A DNA stretch of 64,000 nt from Dioscorea cayenensis subsp. rotundata (lineage: Eukaryota > Streptophyta > Magnoliopsida > Dioscoreales > Dioscoreaceae), in contig NC_052489.1 in assembly GCF_009730915.1 (NCBI RefSeq), forward strand, positions 22,561,916 to 22,625,915, written 5' to 3'. The notes under the pieces were generated by a model. The model saw only the letters and a list, made by a program, of their open reading frames with translations. It made no database searches and was not told the origin of the DNA. The stretch's first letter is position 1, and every line of letters begins with the position of its first letter. Positions 41,339 to 52,470 of the stretch are shown in pieces. The position numbers and the translations under genes were made by a program.

Positions 41339-41620
41339 TCATGATTGGGCGGTTCAAATTAAAGTTGGCACCTAGATTCTCTCCAAGATTTGAATGAAAG
41401 ACCGGGCCCATAATGTAATTAAATAACTAATAAACAAAGAGTGATTCAGTGGAGTGACATCCAAAAAAATGCATTGTTGAGTGATGGGCCCCACAATCAA
41501 TATTTTATTATAGAATGTACAAGGCATTGTTGGGGGAAGACTGAGAGGAAGAAAAACGTAGAGAGAAAGATTAATAATTATATAAAGCTCTGATTTGAAT
41601 TGAAGAGACCAATATATATA
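41339..41620. other. Intergenic stretch of the geminivirus-like relic
   Basis: It lies between the Rep fragment and the divergent plus-strand ORF, where the origin would be. I see no convincing stem-loop with the conserved nonanucleotide; GGGCCCATAATGTAATT near 41402 is at best a decayed remnant. TATATAAAG near 41580 may be a TATA box. Confidence 0.35.
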
Positions 41621-41950
41621 ATGGAAAAAGAGGAAATCTTCACAGTGTATTTATTATTTAAGAGATACGGTCCAAGTACGCTTCTTAATTGTATGCATGG
41701 GATTTGTCTCGCCGAAGCTATTGAAGACAATCCACAGTCATGGTTGGACTACGCCAACACATTACAAAAACATGAAGAATCAATATATTGTATGCTTCGA
41801 GCAGTAGCAACCACAGGTAAGCAAGATGCAGAAGTTGCCGAAGCATATACCGTTGTGGAGAAGATGCGATTAAAAAATACAAAAAAAAAAAGGGTAACAT
41901 CGGGACGTCCAAGGGCGCAATACAAACAGGGTGGTAACCCAGAACGATAA
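41621..41950 (+). CDS. Unknown 109-residue ORF in the virion-sense position
   Basis: The ATG at 41621 is preceded by a TATA-like TATATAAAG about 40 bases upstream. The ORF reads MEKEEIFTVYLLFKRYGPS to a basic tail (KKKRVTSGRPRAQ). Its place and orientation match where a geminivirus keeps its virion-sense genes, converging on REn. I find no clear similarity to V2 or coat protein, so it may be unrelated or strongly diverged. It is uninterrupted, which is notable beside broken neighbours. Confidence 0.35.
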   Translation: MEKEEIFTVYLLFKRYGPSTLLNCMHGICLAEAIEDNPQSWLDYANTLQKHEESIYCMLRAVATTGKQDAEVAEAYTVVEKMRLKNTKKKRVTSGRPRAQYKQGGNPER

Positions 41951-42226
41951 AATCAAAGTAAAGAGGAGGTACATGAATCATGTAGGCTCAAGTAATCTAA
42001 TGTCCAATAAATAAATATAAAGTTGAAATATGAATGCAGTAGGTATTGTAACGATATAGTAGTATAATAATGAAATAATAATGTTGCTCATTCGGTATGT
42101 GTAAGAAAAATATGGAGGAGTGATAAACGTTGGCAATGGAAAAAGAAACTAATAACAAAACATTGAATCCCAGTTAATATAAATCATACTGAATATGTGC
42201 TGTATTTTGTACATCAATGATATGAC

Positions 42227-42577
42227 TCAAGAACTGGCGAACAAAATATACAATAACCCGAATGATAGAATTAATTGAAATAACACTAAAACTCTGTAAA
42301 ACCACATTACACGACAACAAAATAAATGAAGAAAACTATCGGTCAAAGGCTGGAGGTCCATCCAGATTATGAAGAACAACCAACACTTGTTTAACCCCAA
42401 GGACTTACGAAGATTGTAGTTGAAACGTACTTCAATTGTTATGCGGTCCCAATTGTGTAGAAATGGCTGGCTGATATGCTCTTTTACACGGAAGTACAAG
42501 AGATTTATCAAATCCCAAATAAAAACGCCATTGTTAGCCTGAGCCTCCGTTATAAGGTCGTCAGTCCTATAATCCAT
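42227..42577 (-). pseudogene. REn (C3)-like ORF of the geminivirus-like relic
   Basis: ATG at 42577, TGA at 42227, 116 residues. Family-typical features are MDYRTDDLITEAQANNGVFI, a W.L.NLLYF segment, IEVRFNYNLRKSLGLNKCW and a hydrophobic C-terminal half. REn proteins enhance viral replication by binding PCNA and Rep; usual length is about 132-134, so this is slightly short. The reading frame is open although the neighbouring Rep is broken. A cysteine- and asparagine-containing segment in an overlapping frame just upstream (about 42617-42570) looks like a decayed C2/TrAP, ended by early stops. Confidence 0.75.
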
Positions 42578-42618
42578 TATTAACAAAGTAACAAAAGACA
42601 GAGTTGTAAGAACGACAG

Positions 42619-42840
42619 TCAGAGTGAAGATATAGCACCGTCACTGGCAGGTGTCTCTGGCGATTGATAGAGTGGAGATACAATGAATTCAAAATGTGCA
42701 TTATGTAATGTCCAAACATGTAAAGGGAGATTCTCCTCTTTATTTAGGTAAGCTTTATAGGTAGAATTATGTCCGGGATTACGTATCACAATAGATGGAA
42801 TACCACATCTTTTTTGAACCGGTTTACCATACTTACAATT
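42619..42840 (-). pseudogene. Rep (C1) C-terminal fragment, geminivirus-like
   Basis: The minus strand reads [20 protein letters not shown], then [19 protein letters not shown] and [20 protein letters not shown], ending at TGA 42619. This is the helicase motif C region through the C terminus of geminivirus Rep. Upstream of 42840 the frame stays open to about 42966 but no longer resembles Rep, marking the junction. The end overlaps the start of the C2-like segment, as in real geminiviruses. Confidence 0.78.
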
Positions 42841-44717
42841 CGTTTGCAAATCCATTCCACTCCGTCCCGATGCTGTGCTTCGTCGCTTCGTTCCGCAACG
42901 CTCTAGCATCTGCCTGTTCACCCTTGTATATGAGCCATATACAACAGTTGTGTGGTTATGAGACAATTAAGATTAAATTATCAAAACAAAATTATGATCG
43001 TAATCAACCTTTCCCATGTTAAGAAGAATAAAAAATGATTAAAGATAGGATTAGTTGTACATGTTTATCCCAATGCTTTTTTGTTCGACTTTATTCTTTC
43101 GTTATCAATGGAAAATAGCGACAAAAAATAATAGTTTAATTGCAACATGTGTTGATGTTCATAATTTTTTTACTAAAAAGAATGAGTTGAGATTTTTTTT
43201 TTTGTATTTTTTTTGACAAATGTGAATAAGCCACATGTTAGGGACGGTGAGAAAATAAAATCTATAACACATGTACTCTTCACCTGTGTGAGTTAGGATT
43301 GGAACTAATCTTCTCGGTAGGACAAATGTCCTGTATAGGAGACAAAATACCAATAGAATAAACGGTCATTGACAATAAATTAAAATTTTTAAAAATTGCA
43401 TCAATATTTGTAAAGATAAAAAATGTATCAAATAAGAGAATTCTTGATTTTATAATGCATGTTTCCTTTTACTTAGTTTAGCATTATCACTTGCCATGTT
43501 GAAAGTGTTTGTGGGGCTTGAGATCTTCTGCATCTTATTCACCATTTGTTGTAATCTTATCCAAAGTTTGGGATTAGGTTTTTATGGACTTGAAGTGGGA
43601 GACATGTTTTCGTCTGTGCGTGTGAGAGAGAGTGTGGGTGATGTGCATGTTTGAATAAAGTAAGTCACCCACCATTTTAAAAAATGCATTAAAAAAGTAC
43701 ATAGAATTAAACTTGTGCATCATGTATAATCAAATCTAATTACCAATTATCTTTATTTTTATATTCTATATTAATTACCAAAACAAAAACTTGATCTCTA
43801 TCAATACTAGACTAATAATTATGTTTGGGCCAAGAACTTTCTATTTGGGATCGTACCATCTAGCCCATTTCCAAGATATTTGGCTTGATTTAAATATATA
43901 TATATATATATATATATTGATTAAAGTATATATATACATATATACATAAATGTTTCTTGCATAAGTAGTTTTTTTTTTAAATTAAATTAGTCAGTTTTCT
44001 GTTTTCTAGGTAGCCTAGAGAAAACTTTAAACCTTTTTTTTATGTATAGGTTTTTGTCCTTAAGAAAAAAAATTTAACTGTTGTTTTGTATTTTTAGTAA
44101 TATTTACAGAAAAACACCAACACAAGGGTTACCTCTTTCTTTTGCATTTTTATAAGATAATTAATAATTAAAAATAAGTTGATCAATATTTAATTTTTTA
44201 TAATTATAAAAATAAGTTAATCTAGCAGGCCTTCTAAGTTGAACTTGTGAGTGTAAGAAATGCGTGATTTTTAATTATAATTTTGTTCATAAAAACATAC
44301 TAATAATACTTTAAGAAACATTAAATATTGAGAAAGAAAATAGTGATATCTAATGTTTAAATCCCAATTGCTAAATATGTCATCCAAATAGGTCCTAAAA
44401 TTAATAATAGACTCTACCTTAGTTGATTGCATGATTCATCCATTAAATTCATAAATTAAACATACAAAGATTGTAAACATTATTAAACAAAACTTCATGC
44501 TCATCATTATATATATATATATATGGATGTGCAAATATATAGTTAGATGGGATCAAACACATGAGACATCACCAAATGAACAACTGAAAAGATTAAAAAA
44601 TTAACTCCAACTAAAATTTAGTCTTTTCCATAATAATAATAAAAAAAAATGAGTACATATCTAAATAATATTAATCAAATGAAATAAGAAAAAAAAACCC
44701 TGATAATTAATTCAACT
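42841..44717. other. AT-rich intergenic DNA
   Basis: No gene recognised. (TA)n tracts occur at about 43893-43917 and 44510-44524. The last part is the 3' flank of protease gene B. Confidence 0.45.
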
Positions 44718-45850
44718 TCAAGCAGTAGGATAAGAAGCAGCCATGGCAATGCCACACATGCCACGTAGATCAGCAATATCCCTCTCCATCCTCACATATC
44801 CTTTCTCCCCCCAACTTTCTCCCCATGAGTTCTTCACAATCCAATACTTAGTACCATTACTAGTAACCCCATAACCAACAGCAGCCACTCCATGATCAAG
44901 TAAGTTACCACAACCTTTATCTGAGAAAACACCACTACTGTAAAACTGGAAAGAACCACTAGCATCAATAGCAACTGAGACAGGTTGGTTAGCCACAGCC
45001 TTGAGCAAGTCTGCTTCACTGTTTGCAGGCACATCCTCATAGCTCTTAATGGTAGCAGCGTGTGAAGCCGCTTTCTCGGTGTCACAAGAATCATCTGCGC
45101 CTGTATAAGGATACTTATCTTCGGTGTTTAGACCACCATTGTTGATAATAAACTTAAATGCCTCATCCATTAGCCCACCTTTGCATCCTTGGTCGCCACC
45201 CTTGATATCACAGTCCACAAGCTCTTGCTCCGACAAGGAGATCAACTTACCTGTGCTCAACATTGCCGCTCCTTCCATCGATGCCACCGCAGAGAATGCC
45301 CAACAAGATCCTGTTATTTTTATTAATATTTGTCATTGATATTGATGGAAAAATTAAGTTCTCTATCATGTGAAAATGTATATATATATATATATATATG
45401 AGTTAATTAATTACCGCATTGGCCTTGATCTTTGATGGGAGTGACAGCACCCTTGGTTCTCCAGTCCACAGATTCAGGAGCATCAGTGGAGTTTGCATAC
45501 TTGAAAGAGGTCTTGCTGGCTTTATTGTTAGAACTGAAAGGCTTGAAACCAGTGTGCATGGCTCTGAACTCTTGGTTGGTAAGATCTGCAAACTGGTTAA
45601 TGCCGAGTTCAAACGTGTGATTCCCGGCTGCATTGAAGGACTCAATGAACTGGACATTGGACATGAAAATCTCAAAACGATGGAGTTTCTCTTCGGTAGT
45701 TTTGTACGTTCGGCCGTACTCAACCATCCACTGCTCATACCTCTCGGCCATGGAGCGTTCAGTACTCTTGAGTACTCTTGAGGATGCAACCATGGAAGAA
45801 GAGATGGTGAGGATGAAGAAGGAGAGGAATAGAGACATGTTTGAAGCCAT
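44718..45850 (-). CDS. Papain-like cysteine protease, SAG39-like (copy B)
   Basis: Two exons, 45850-45415 and 45310-44718, GT-AG, same phase-1 intron position as copy A, giving 342 residues. A signal peptide covers about residues 1-23. The I29 prodomain starts near [20 protein letters not shown]. The mature domain starts near [13 protein letters not shown]. Catalytic residues are Cys148 in CGSCWAF, His285 in LDHG and Asn306 in [15 protein letters not shown] is present. There is no granulin domain and no ER-retention signal. The intron carries a (TA)n tract absent from copy A. All active-site residues are intact. Likely a senescence-type vacuolar or secreted endopeptidase; paralogue of the gene at 19.5 kb. 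Confidence 0.93.
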
Positions 45851-45918
45851 GAGTGATGATATATGGTATGAGATTTGGGATGGTTGAGTGAGTTGAGAGG
45901 TTGTGTTGAGGGTTAGGG

Positions 45919-45926
45919 TTTATATA
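45919..45926 (-). promoter_or_regulatory. TATA box of protease gene B
   Basis: CTATATAAAC on the minus strand, about 70 bases before the ATG. It lies in a stretch of about 140 bp closely matched upstream of copy A. Confidence 0.7.
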
Positions 45927-45989
45927 GGTGTGTTGGAGGTGGTGCGGGAGTGATGAGGTGGTGTAGGTTGAGAGGGTCACATGGAGTTT

Positions 45990-46466
45990 AGTCTGGCGAA
46001 GAGTATGGATTGAGAATGACTAGCTCTTAATGCATGGTGAAGTCTTCTAATATTTAAGGTTGTGTTTTTATTCTGGCATGGATGCGTGTTGCATGGATTG
46101 AGAAGCGTTTACGTGGTTAGATCTATTAGGTTGCCGGGTTTTATGGGGAAAACCTAGTCCTTAATAATGTGTTTAATTATGCCTTAGAATTAGGCAAGTT
46201 TGGAGTTGTGTTTGAAAAACAGACATACACACGCACTAAGCGCGTGTAATTTACATGCATTTAATTTTATAAATACAAATATAAAGTATTTGTAGTAAGA
46301 ATAATTTGTACGTGTGTGTTTGTGCGCGTGTGTAAATGGGGAATATTAAATTTTAATTGTAACTGTGAGAAAAAAAAATGGATACATGGTAACTCGTTGT
46401 TTAGTATTTATGATTATATATATATATATATATAGAATCATTATTTGTATTGATAAATATTTAAAA
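45990..46466. other. Upstream flank of protease B, no gene
   Basis: AT-rich with GT-rich and TA microsatellites near 46303-46335 and 46418-46434. Confidence 0.4.
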
Positions 46467-47964
46467 GGGAAAATTACTGTTTTGAATAACTCAGACAACT
46501 CTTCCTTTATTGTTTCACTTCCTTTTTGCCCCTGCAGGTCACTAGGACTGGCTCCATGTTATGAAATTCCATCGTTGTCCTTAAAAATGGTGGGAAAACA
46601 ATCGTCCGATCACATCATGTTAAACCTTTTTGTATACATTTTTTCATTCTTTTTGCATTCCTTTTTGTTAAACACATACAGAAACAAAAGAATATGTTAA
46701 ACAGAGAACCCATTTCTTAAACAGAGAACTTATTTTTTAAACAGAAACCTCATTTCTTAAATAGAGAACTCATTTTTTTAAACAGAAACCTCATTTTTTA
46801 AACAGAGAACTCATTTTTTTAAACAGAAATCTCATTTCTTAAACATGAAACTCATTTCTTAAACAGAAACCTCATTTCTTAAACAGAAAACTCATTTTTT
46901 AAACAGAAACATTGATATTTAAACATAAAAACCAATATTTACGTGATAAATTAATCTTGGGGTATAAAAACCAATTAATCTTGTCCACTCGTACATATTT
47001 AAATAGAAACAATGATATTTAAGCACTTTTTAAATGTAAACACAATATATTAAACAAAAAGAACGATAGTTAAATAAAGACAACCAAGCATAAAGACGGT
47101 CGTTCTTTATTATATGGAGATAAAGATATTTATATTAAAAATTTGATAAGTTTGTGGAAAAGAATTTAGGTTAGCATGATTACATTATAACTACAAACTA
47201 CAAGAAAAAAAATTTAGGTTAGCATGAAGAGTAATGCATATACTCGTTTCTTAAACATAGAACTCATTTTTTTAAACAGAAACCTCATTTCTTAAATAGA
47301 GGACTCATTTTTTTAAACAGGAATCTCATTTTTTAAATATAAACCTCATTTCTTAAACAGAAACATTGATATTTAAAATGAAAACCAATATTTACGTGAC
47401 AAATTAATCTTGGGTATGAAAACCAATTAATCTTGGTCACTTGTACATATTTAAATAGAAACAACGATATTTAAACACTTTTTAAAATGTAAACATAATA
47501 TATTAAACAAAAACATCGATAGTTAAATAAAGACAACCAAGTATAAAGACGACCGTTCTTTATTATATAGAGATAACGATATTTACATTAAAAATTTAAT
47601 AAGTTTCTGAAAAATAATTTAGGTTAGCATGTATTTATTTCTTAAACAGAAAACTCATTTTTTAAACAGAACCTCATAATTTAAATAGAAACATTATATT
47701 TTAAACAGAAACCTCATGTTTTAAATAGAAACTCATTGCACCGAAGGGCATTATGGCCAAACCATGTCACACTTGCCACAGCTTCTAACGCAAAGGACAA
47801 TTTCATCCAAAAAATTCCCAATTAACTCTATCAATCACTATTAGATGATTTGGGGGTTTAAAAAATCATTGTATTCAAAAGGAAGAAGTTTTTATGGATA
47901 TTCAAATTTAGGGGGAGAATCTGTGCATATTGCAAACTTTGGGGGTGTTTTTAGCAATTTCCAC
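46467..47964. mobile_element. Possible non-autonomous MULE-like element
   Basis: The left edge GGGAAAATTACTGTTTTG and the inverted right edge GTGGAAATTGCTAAAAAC are alike. They are flanked by near-identical 9-mers (TATTTAAAA at 46458-46466, TATTAAAAA at 47965-47973), as Mutator-like elements leave. The interior is non-coding and mostly tandem repeats. The match is short, so a chance resemblance cannot be excluded. Confidence 0.35.
46690..47745. repeat. Nested tandem repeats (about 20 bp within about 480 bp)
   Basis: A 20-22-bp motif (TTAAACAGAAACCTCATTTC and variants) repeats at 46715-46915, 47250-47365 and 47638-47735. The stretch that follows the first block, with AATATTTACGTGA.AAATTAATCTTGG and GACAACCAAG.ATAAAGACG, recurs after the second block. 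A larger unit of roughly 460-480 bp is therefore itself duplicated, with a third partial copy. Confidence 0.85.
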
Positions 47965-48127
47965 TATTAAAAAACAAGTGTTTTTTTTTTTCATTTTAGA
48001 AATTTGACAGTTTTTAAATAATATAGAAAGTATTATGAATACTTAAAAGATAACCTAATATGATTGCATTTTTTTTTCCCATTTTAAAATTTAAAAATTT
48101 AGGAGTTCCAATTAGTTTCACTAAATA

Positions 48128-48168
<41 letters not shown>

Positions 48169-48190
48169 CACCTTTATGTTTTTGAGAAAA

Positions 48191-49440
48191 ATATTGTTCT
48201 CAATGTTGTCACCGTTGATCTCCTTAGTTCAATTATAACGGATTTAGCCAGTTAGAATTGTTTTTTTTTTTTTTTCACGTTTCATCGAATATAAATCATT
48301 CTTCTTGGAAGGCATTTTTAATTTCGGCTTGCTTTTCATTAAAAAGCTAACATATTACTAAGAGATGCCAACTTGATCCATCCTTTTCTAATTTAATAGA
48401 TGGCTTGATAGTAAAGCACACAAAGACATTTAACTCAACCTGGTTCTCGAATGTGCAGAAACCCTATCTCACAGTGCTAAAATTTGAATTATTATTGTTG
48501 CTAGCCCTAGCAATACTTTTCATGAACTTTATGGTTGTCTATCCACAATGTTAACTAAGGGTGAATTTCAAGACTTGACCTTGGAACAAAAATGAGAATT
48601 TCTCAGTTAAGTTCTTTTACAATTTCTTGAATGACGGCGGGCTTAAATGTCATTTAGCAAATCTCTATGGAAAAGGGCTTATACTCTCAAAATTAAAATC
48701 TTTAACTAACTAGCCTTGCACAACAAGATTTAAACTATGAATAATTTGGTAAATTGTGTCTACGACAAAATTTCCATGACTATTTGTGTACTCGATCTGC
48801 CATGCAGCGGCGGAAATAGTGGACCATTTACTCCTAAATTGTCTGTTCACATCTAGTATATGGGCGCACTACTCTGCTTTACTCAATGTCCCAAACACTC
48901 CAACAACCCTGAAGGATGTTTGGTCCTCCCAGTGGACTAATAGTGCATTAAGTTTATGTGGTTTAGGAAACCTGCTTATTCGAGTGATCTGTTGGAATAT
49001 TTGGATCAAATGGAATAATCGTATTTTCTCTTGCATATGCATCTTTCGTCTATCTGCAAAATTAATTATATGCTTATTATTTGGATGAATGCAACACCAT
49101 AATTTCGAAAGTTTAAATTGGAGGAATCACCTCCATCAATTAAAGGAAGCCTTAACTTTGTGAGACTTTTGGTTTCCGCTTCCAAATAACCCAACAACTT
49201 CTAGAACAACCCTGGCAATCTAGATGTCTAATGGTTGCCGTATCCGCTTTGCATTTTTGGTTATGTGTGTAGTTTTTTCTATCCACCACTAGTAGATGTA
49301 TAGTTTCCTTTTTGTTTTATTTTCTCCTTCACAGTATGTTTTAATCTTAGTCTTTTGCAATGGCTTTTGTTCTTGTTATGCTACAATGCTTTCACTTTCA
49401 ATAAATTGTAGTTTATTCACCTATATCAATACATATATAT
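48191..49440 (+). pseudogene. LINE (non-LTR retrotransposon) 3' fragment, left arm
   Basis: The segment around 48786-49088 translates to AAEIVDHLLLNCLFTSSIWA, then VICWNIWIKWNNRIFS, which is the zf-RVT region after the reverse transcriptase in plant LINE ORF2. Degenerate coding extends upstream to about 48420. A 3' UTR with AATAAA near 49399 follows. Frameshifts and stops are present; 5'-truncated. Confidence 0.75.
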
Positions 49441-49684
49441 TGTTAAAAGTAGTTTGCTATATATATATATATATATGCAATGGGTCTTTTTTCAAAAATA
49501 AATCAAAATAATTTTTTTGGGGTTCTAAAGAGTGCCCTTATGTATGTAAATATATGAAAAGGATTTTACATAACTATTGTTGGAGCAGTACTGGAAAGTA
49601 CAAAAAAGGCCAGCAATAAAAAAGATTTAAAAAAAATTCTTATTTTTGAGGATATGATATTAGGAGATACATCCAAAATGTTGT

Positions 49685-49687
<3 letters not shown>

Positions 49688-49742
<55 letters not shown>
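49688..49742. repeat. (TA)n microsatellite
   Basis: About 55 bp of TA in the left arm. The matching right-arm site near 58390-58422 is mostly poly-T instead. Confidence 0.9.
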
Positions 49743-49746
<4 letters not shown>

Positions 49747-50079
49747 CTCTCTTTCACGTACAAGGCTTTAATGATAGTCTTCTCTCAATATTCCATTTCC
49801 TCCTCATATATCTTTGCTTCACCGGTGAGTGTTGTTTAAGCTATAAATCTATTCTTTTTTGTCTTTAATTAGTGAGTGGTGTTTAAGCTATAAATCTAAT
49901 CTTTTTGTCTTTAATTAGTATTATCTAAAGAAAAACCAAAGGAATATATATATATAAAGTAGTAGCTTTTATAATGGATATATTTATAATTCTCCATCGG
50001 AGCATACTTCAATTTTCTTTTCTTAAATGAAGGAGTATGTATATGTAGATTAGTTTTAATAATGCTCATAAACTCAAAC

Positions 50080-50179
<100 letters not shown>

Positions 50180-50489
50180 AGTAGCTTTTATAATGGATAT
50201 ATTTATAATTCTCCATCGGAGCATTCTTAATTTTTTTTTCTTAAATGAAGGAGTATGTATATGTAGACTAGTTTTAATAATGCTCATAAACTCAAACTTC
50301 AGTTTAGAAAGAATTCAGTAAATTATAAAAATAATTAGATTCATGAATGTGAATGAGATGGATATATATTTTATGCTTATCATATTAATGTCTTTCTTTT
50401 ATCCAATGCTACTATCTCATTGCTAGTCATGCATTTTTTATTTCAATCATATTTAGTACTAGCTACTCACTATCCTAAAACGTACGACT

Positions 50490-50985
50490 CGAAAAAATCA
50501 GCACGGGAAAAAAAATCATGACAAATTTGTCACAATATTTGACACAGAATTTACAAACCGTGTCAAATATATAATTTTATAAAAAATATATTTTTTTTAA
50601 TTTTGTGTCCAATACCGTGCCAAATATGCAAATTCAATAATTTTACACTATGGTGGCAAATGTAGTGGCAAACATTTTTTTAAAAAAATTAATTTATTAA
50701 TAACGTGCTAAATACAGTGCCAAAAACCCAAATATATTATTATATTAATACCGTGCCGAATGGGTGCCAAAATACAAATATAATAGTATATTAATATCGT
50801 GCCTAAAATATAAATATAATAATATATTACTATTGTGTCAAATACCGTGCCAAAAATACAAATACAATAATTTATTAATACGGTTCCAAATACAGTGCCA
50901 AAAATATAAATATAATAATAATATTAATATCGTGCCAAATATCGTGCCAAAAATATAAATATAATAATATATTAATTCCGTGCCA

Positions 50986-51032
<47 letters not shown>

Positions 51033-51160
51033 ATTTATTAATATTGTACCAAATAAAATGCCAAAAATCTAAATATAATAATTTATTAAAACTGTGCCAA
51101 ATACCGTGCCAAAAATATAAATATATTAATTTATTAATACCTTAATTAGTTAAGTTTATA
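50490..51160. repeat. GTGCCAAA array, left arm
   Basis: About twenty degenerate units of the form (AT)ACCGTGCCAAAAATA.AAATATAATAAT, period about 30-45 bp, with a (TA)n at about 50989-51028. It begins near CACTATCCTAAAACG (50467), reminiscent of a CACTA terminus with subterminal repeats. Confidence 0.75.
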
Positions 51161-51324
51161 TATTAAAAATAATTAATACACTTGGTAGTTTGGTAGCTAC
51201 GCTTAAGTAATTCATTAAATAAGATTGAGGGTAACCCATCATGATTAGATCCATATTATTGTCCATAATTAGAACTAACTCTTTATAACCCCATCTTAAA
51301 CAATGGTCACAACTTCATCACATT

Positions 51325-51575
51325 CACCTCCACCTCCACCTTCTTCATCCCCTCCTTCAATTCATTAGCACCATCACCACCATCGACAATCATCGCTGAT
51401 CTCGCCACCATGGTCATCTTCGTCTTCCCTACAACCCCATAATCCCTCAACGCCCTTTGTGGATCCTACATCTCCACAACCCCACCATCAATGCCATCCT
51501 CCCTGCTGCCAAACCCTCGATCCTAATCATCTTCTTCAGTTGCACCACCATTCCTCCACCCTCTACATTATCTGT
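51325..51575 (-). pseudogene. Ubiquitin-like domain pseudogene, left copy
   Basis: The minus strand retains VEGGGMVVQLKKMIRIEGLA, a one-base loss, then VEM, a TAG stop (near 51456), DPQRALRDYGVVGKTKMTMV and a tail EVEVNVMKL ending TGA. The first beta strands are missing because the palindrome arm ends at 51575. It shares the TAG with the right copy. Confidence 0.6.
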
Positions 51576-52009
51576 TACATGGCTCTATAATTATTTAGGA
51601 ATAAAAAAAAACTGAAGACCTTAATGCTGGGGGTTCAACTACTGATAAAAAATGCGGAAGCCTAATAATGGAAGGAAAACATGGGCTGACATGGTAGAAG
51701 AAGAAGAACAAGAATAATGCTTAACTAATGGGAATGAAAACAATGAAGCATGCAACAGTCGCAAGGAAGAGCAAACATTCAAATCCTCAATTGCTCATTG
51801 GAGATTTTCAGAGCCTGAAGCCTTTGCAGGTGAAGCTATGAACACTATCTTAGGTGTTGTTGTCACCGTTACTAGAAAATATCTGCAATGGAGCATATAC
51901 TCAATAAAAAATTTGGTACAAGGAAACATTTTTGCAATGAAGGGGAGAAGAAGAAGATGATGATCAAATTCAAGATCACAATAAGTGTACCTGCGATGAG
52001 GCAGTGGAT
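51576..52009. other. Non-repeated centre of the palindrome
   Basis: Contains the 5' part of the ubiquitin-like pseudogene (from about 51956) and upstream DNA with no recognised domain. Confidence 0.5.
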
Positions 52010-52250
52010 CGCGATGGATGTGGAGGGTGGAAAGACGGTGGCACAGCTGAAGAAGATGATCATGATCGAGGGTTTGGCATCGGGGAGGATGGCGTTGATG
52101 GTGGAGGGCGTGGAGATGTAGGATCCGCAGAGGGCATTGAGGGATTATGGGGTTGTTGGGGGGACGAAGATGACCATGGTGGTGAGATCAACGGCGATTG
52201 GCAATGGTGGTGATGGTGCCGATGAAGGAGGGGACGAAGAAGATGGGGTG
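51956..52250 (+). pseudogene. Ubiquitin-like domain pseudogene, right copy, split by copia
   Basis: From the ATG near 51956: MMIKFKITISVPAMRQWIAM, then DVEGGKTVAQLKKMI, EGLASGRMALMVEGVEM, a TAG at 52119-52121, DPQRALRDYGVVGGTKMTMV. The pattern (two strands, VEG..TV..LK helix, LM/VEG strand, ALRDYGV, TKM.MVV) follows the ubiquitin fold. The frame runs into the copia LTR at 52251 and its last codons resume beyond it at 57008-57031, ending TGA. No C-terminal GlyGly is seen, so it resembles a ubiquitin-like domain protein rather than a conjugated modifier. Confidence 0.6.
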
Positions 52251-52470
52251 TAGAAGGAATTAATGAATTAGGGTTTTGTAACTTGCACATCTTGCAGGTT
52301 GCATCCTTCTCATATTTATATATAAGATAGTGTTACAATTTTTTGGTTTACAATCAACGTTAATACACATCCTATAATTATGTGATATGATTTGGTTCTT
52401 ACCAAGTATACATGGACGTGATATGATTTGGTTTCTTACCAACTATACATGGATCCTAGTTATCTTAACA
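52251..52470 (-). repeat. 3' LTR of the 52-57 kb copia
   Basis: 220 bp, clearly similar to the 5' LTR with scattered substitutions. Confidence 0.92.

Larger units (their letters stand above)
40999..42840 (-). other. Endogenous geminivirus-like integration, circularly permuted
   Basis: Four blocks appear in the order expected for a circular geminivirus genome opened inside the replication-protein gene. From right to left on the minus strand they are a Rep C-terminal end, then REn, then an oppositely oriented ORF in the virion-sense position, then an intergenic stretch, then Rep N-terminal sequence. Both outer limits fall inside Rep. About 1.84 kb of a genome usually near 2.7 kb is present; a recognisable coat-protein gene and the middle of Rep are missing. 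Frameshifts, stop codons and changed catalytic residues show an old, non-functional host-resident relic. Endogenous geminiviral sequences are known from yam and tobacco genomes. Confidence 0.78.

Noticed and set aside
41395-41420. Possible geminivirus origin nonanucleotide near GGGCCCATAATGTAATT
   Set aside because: Neither the nonanucleotide nor a paired stem is preserved well enough to claim it.
43230-43350. tRNA-like or organelle-derived segment
   Set aside because: No cloverleaf arms or matching stems could be found by eye.
52060-52290. Pro/His-rich minus-strand ORF at the palindrome centre
   Set aside because: Antisense of the ubiquitin-like pseudogene, low complexity.
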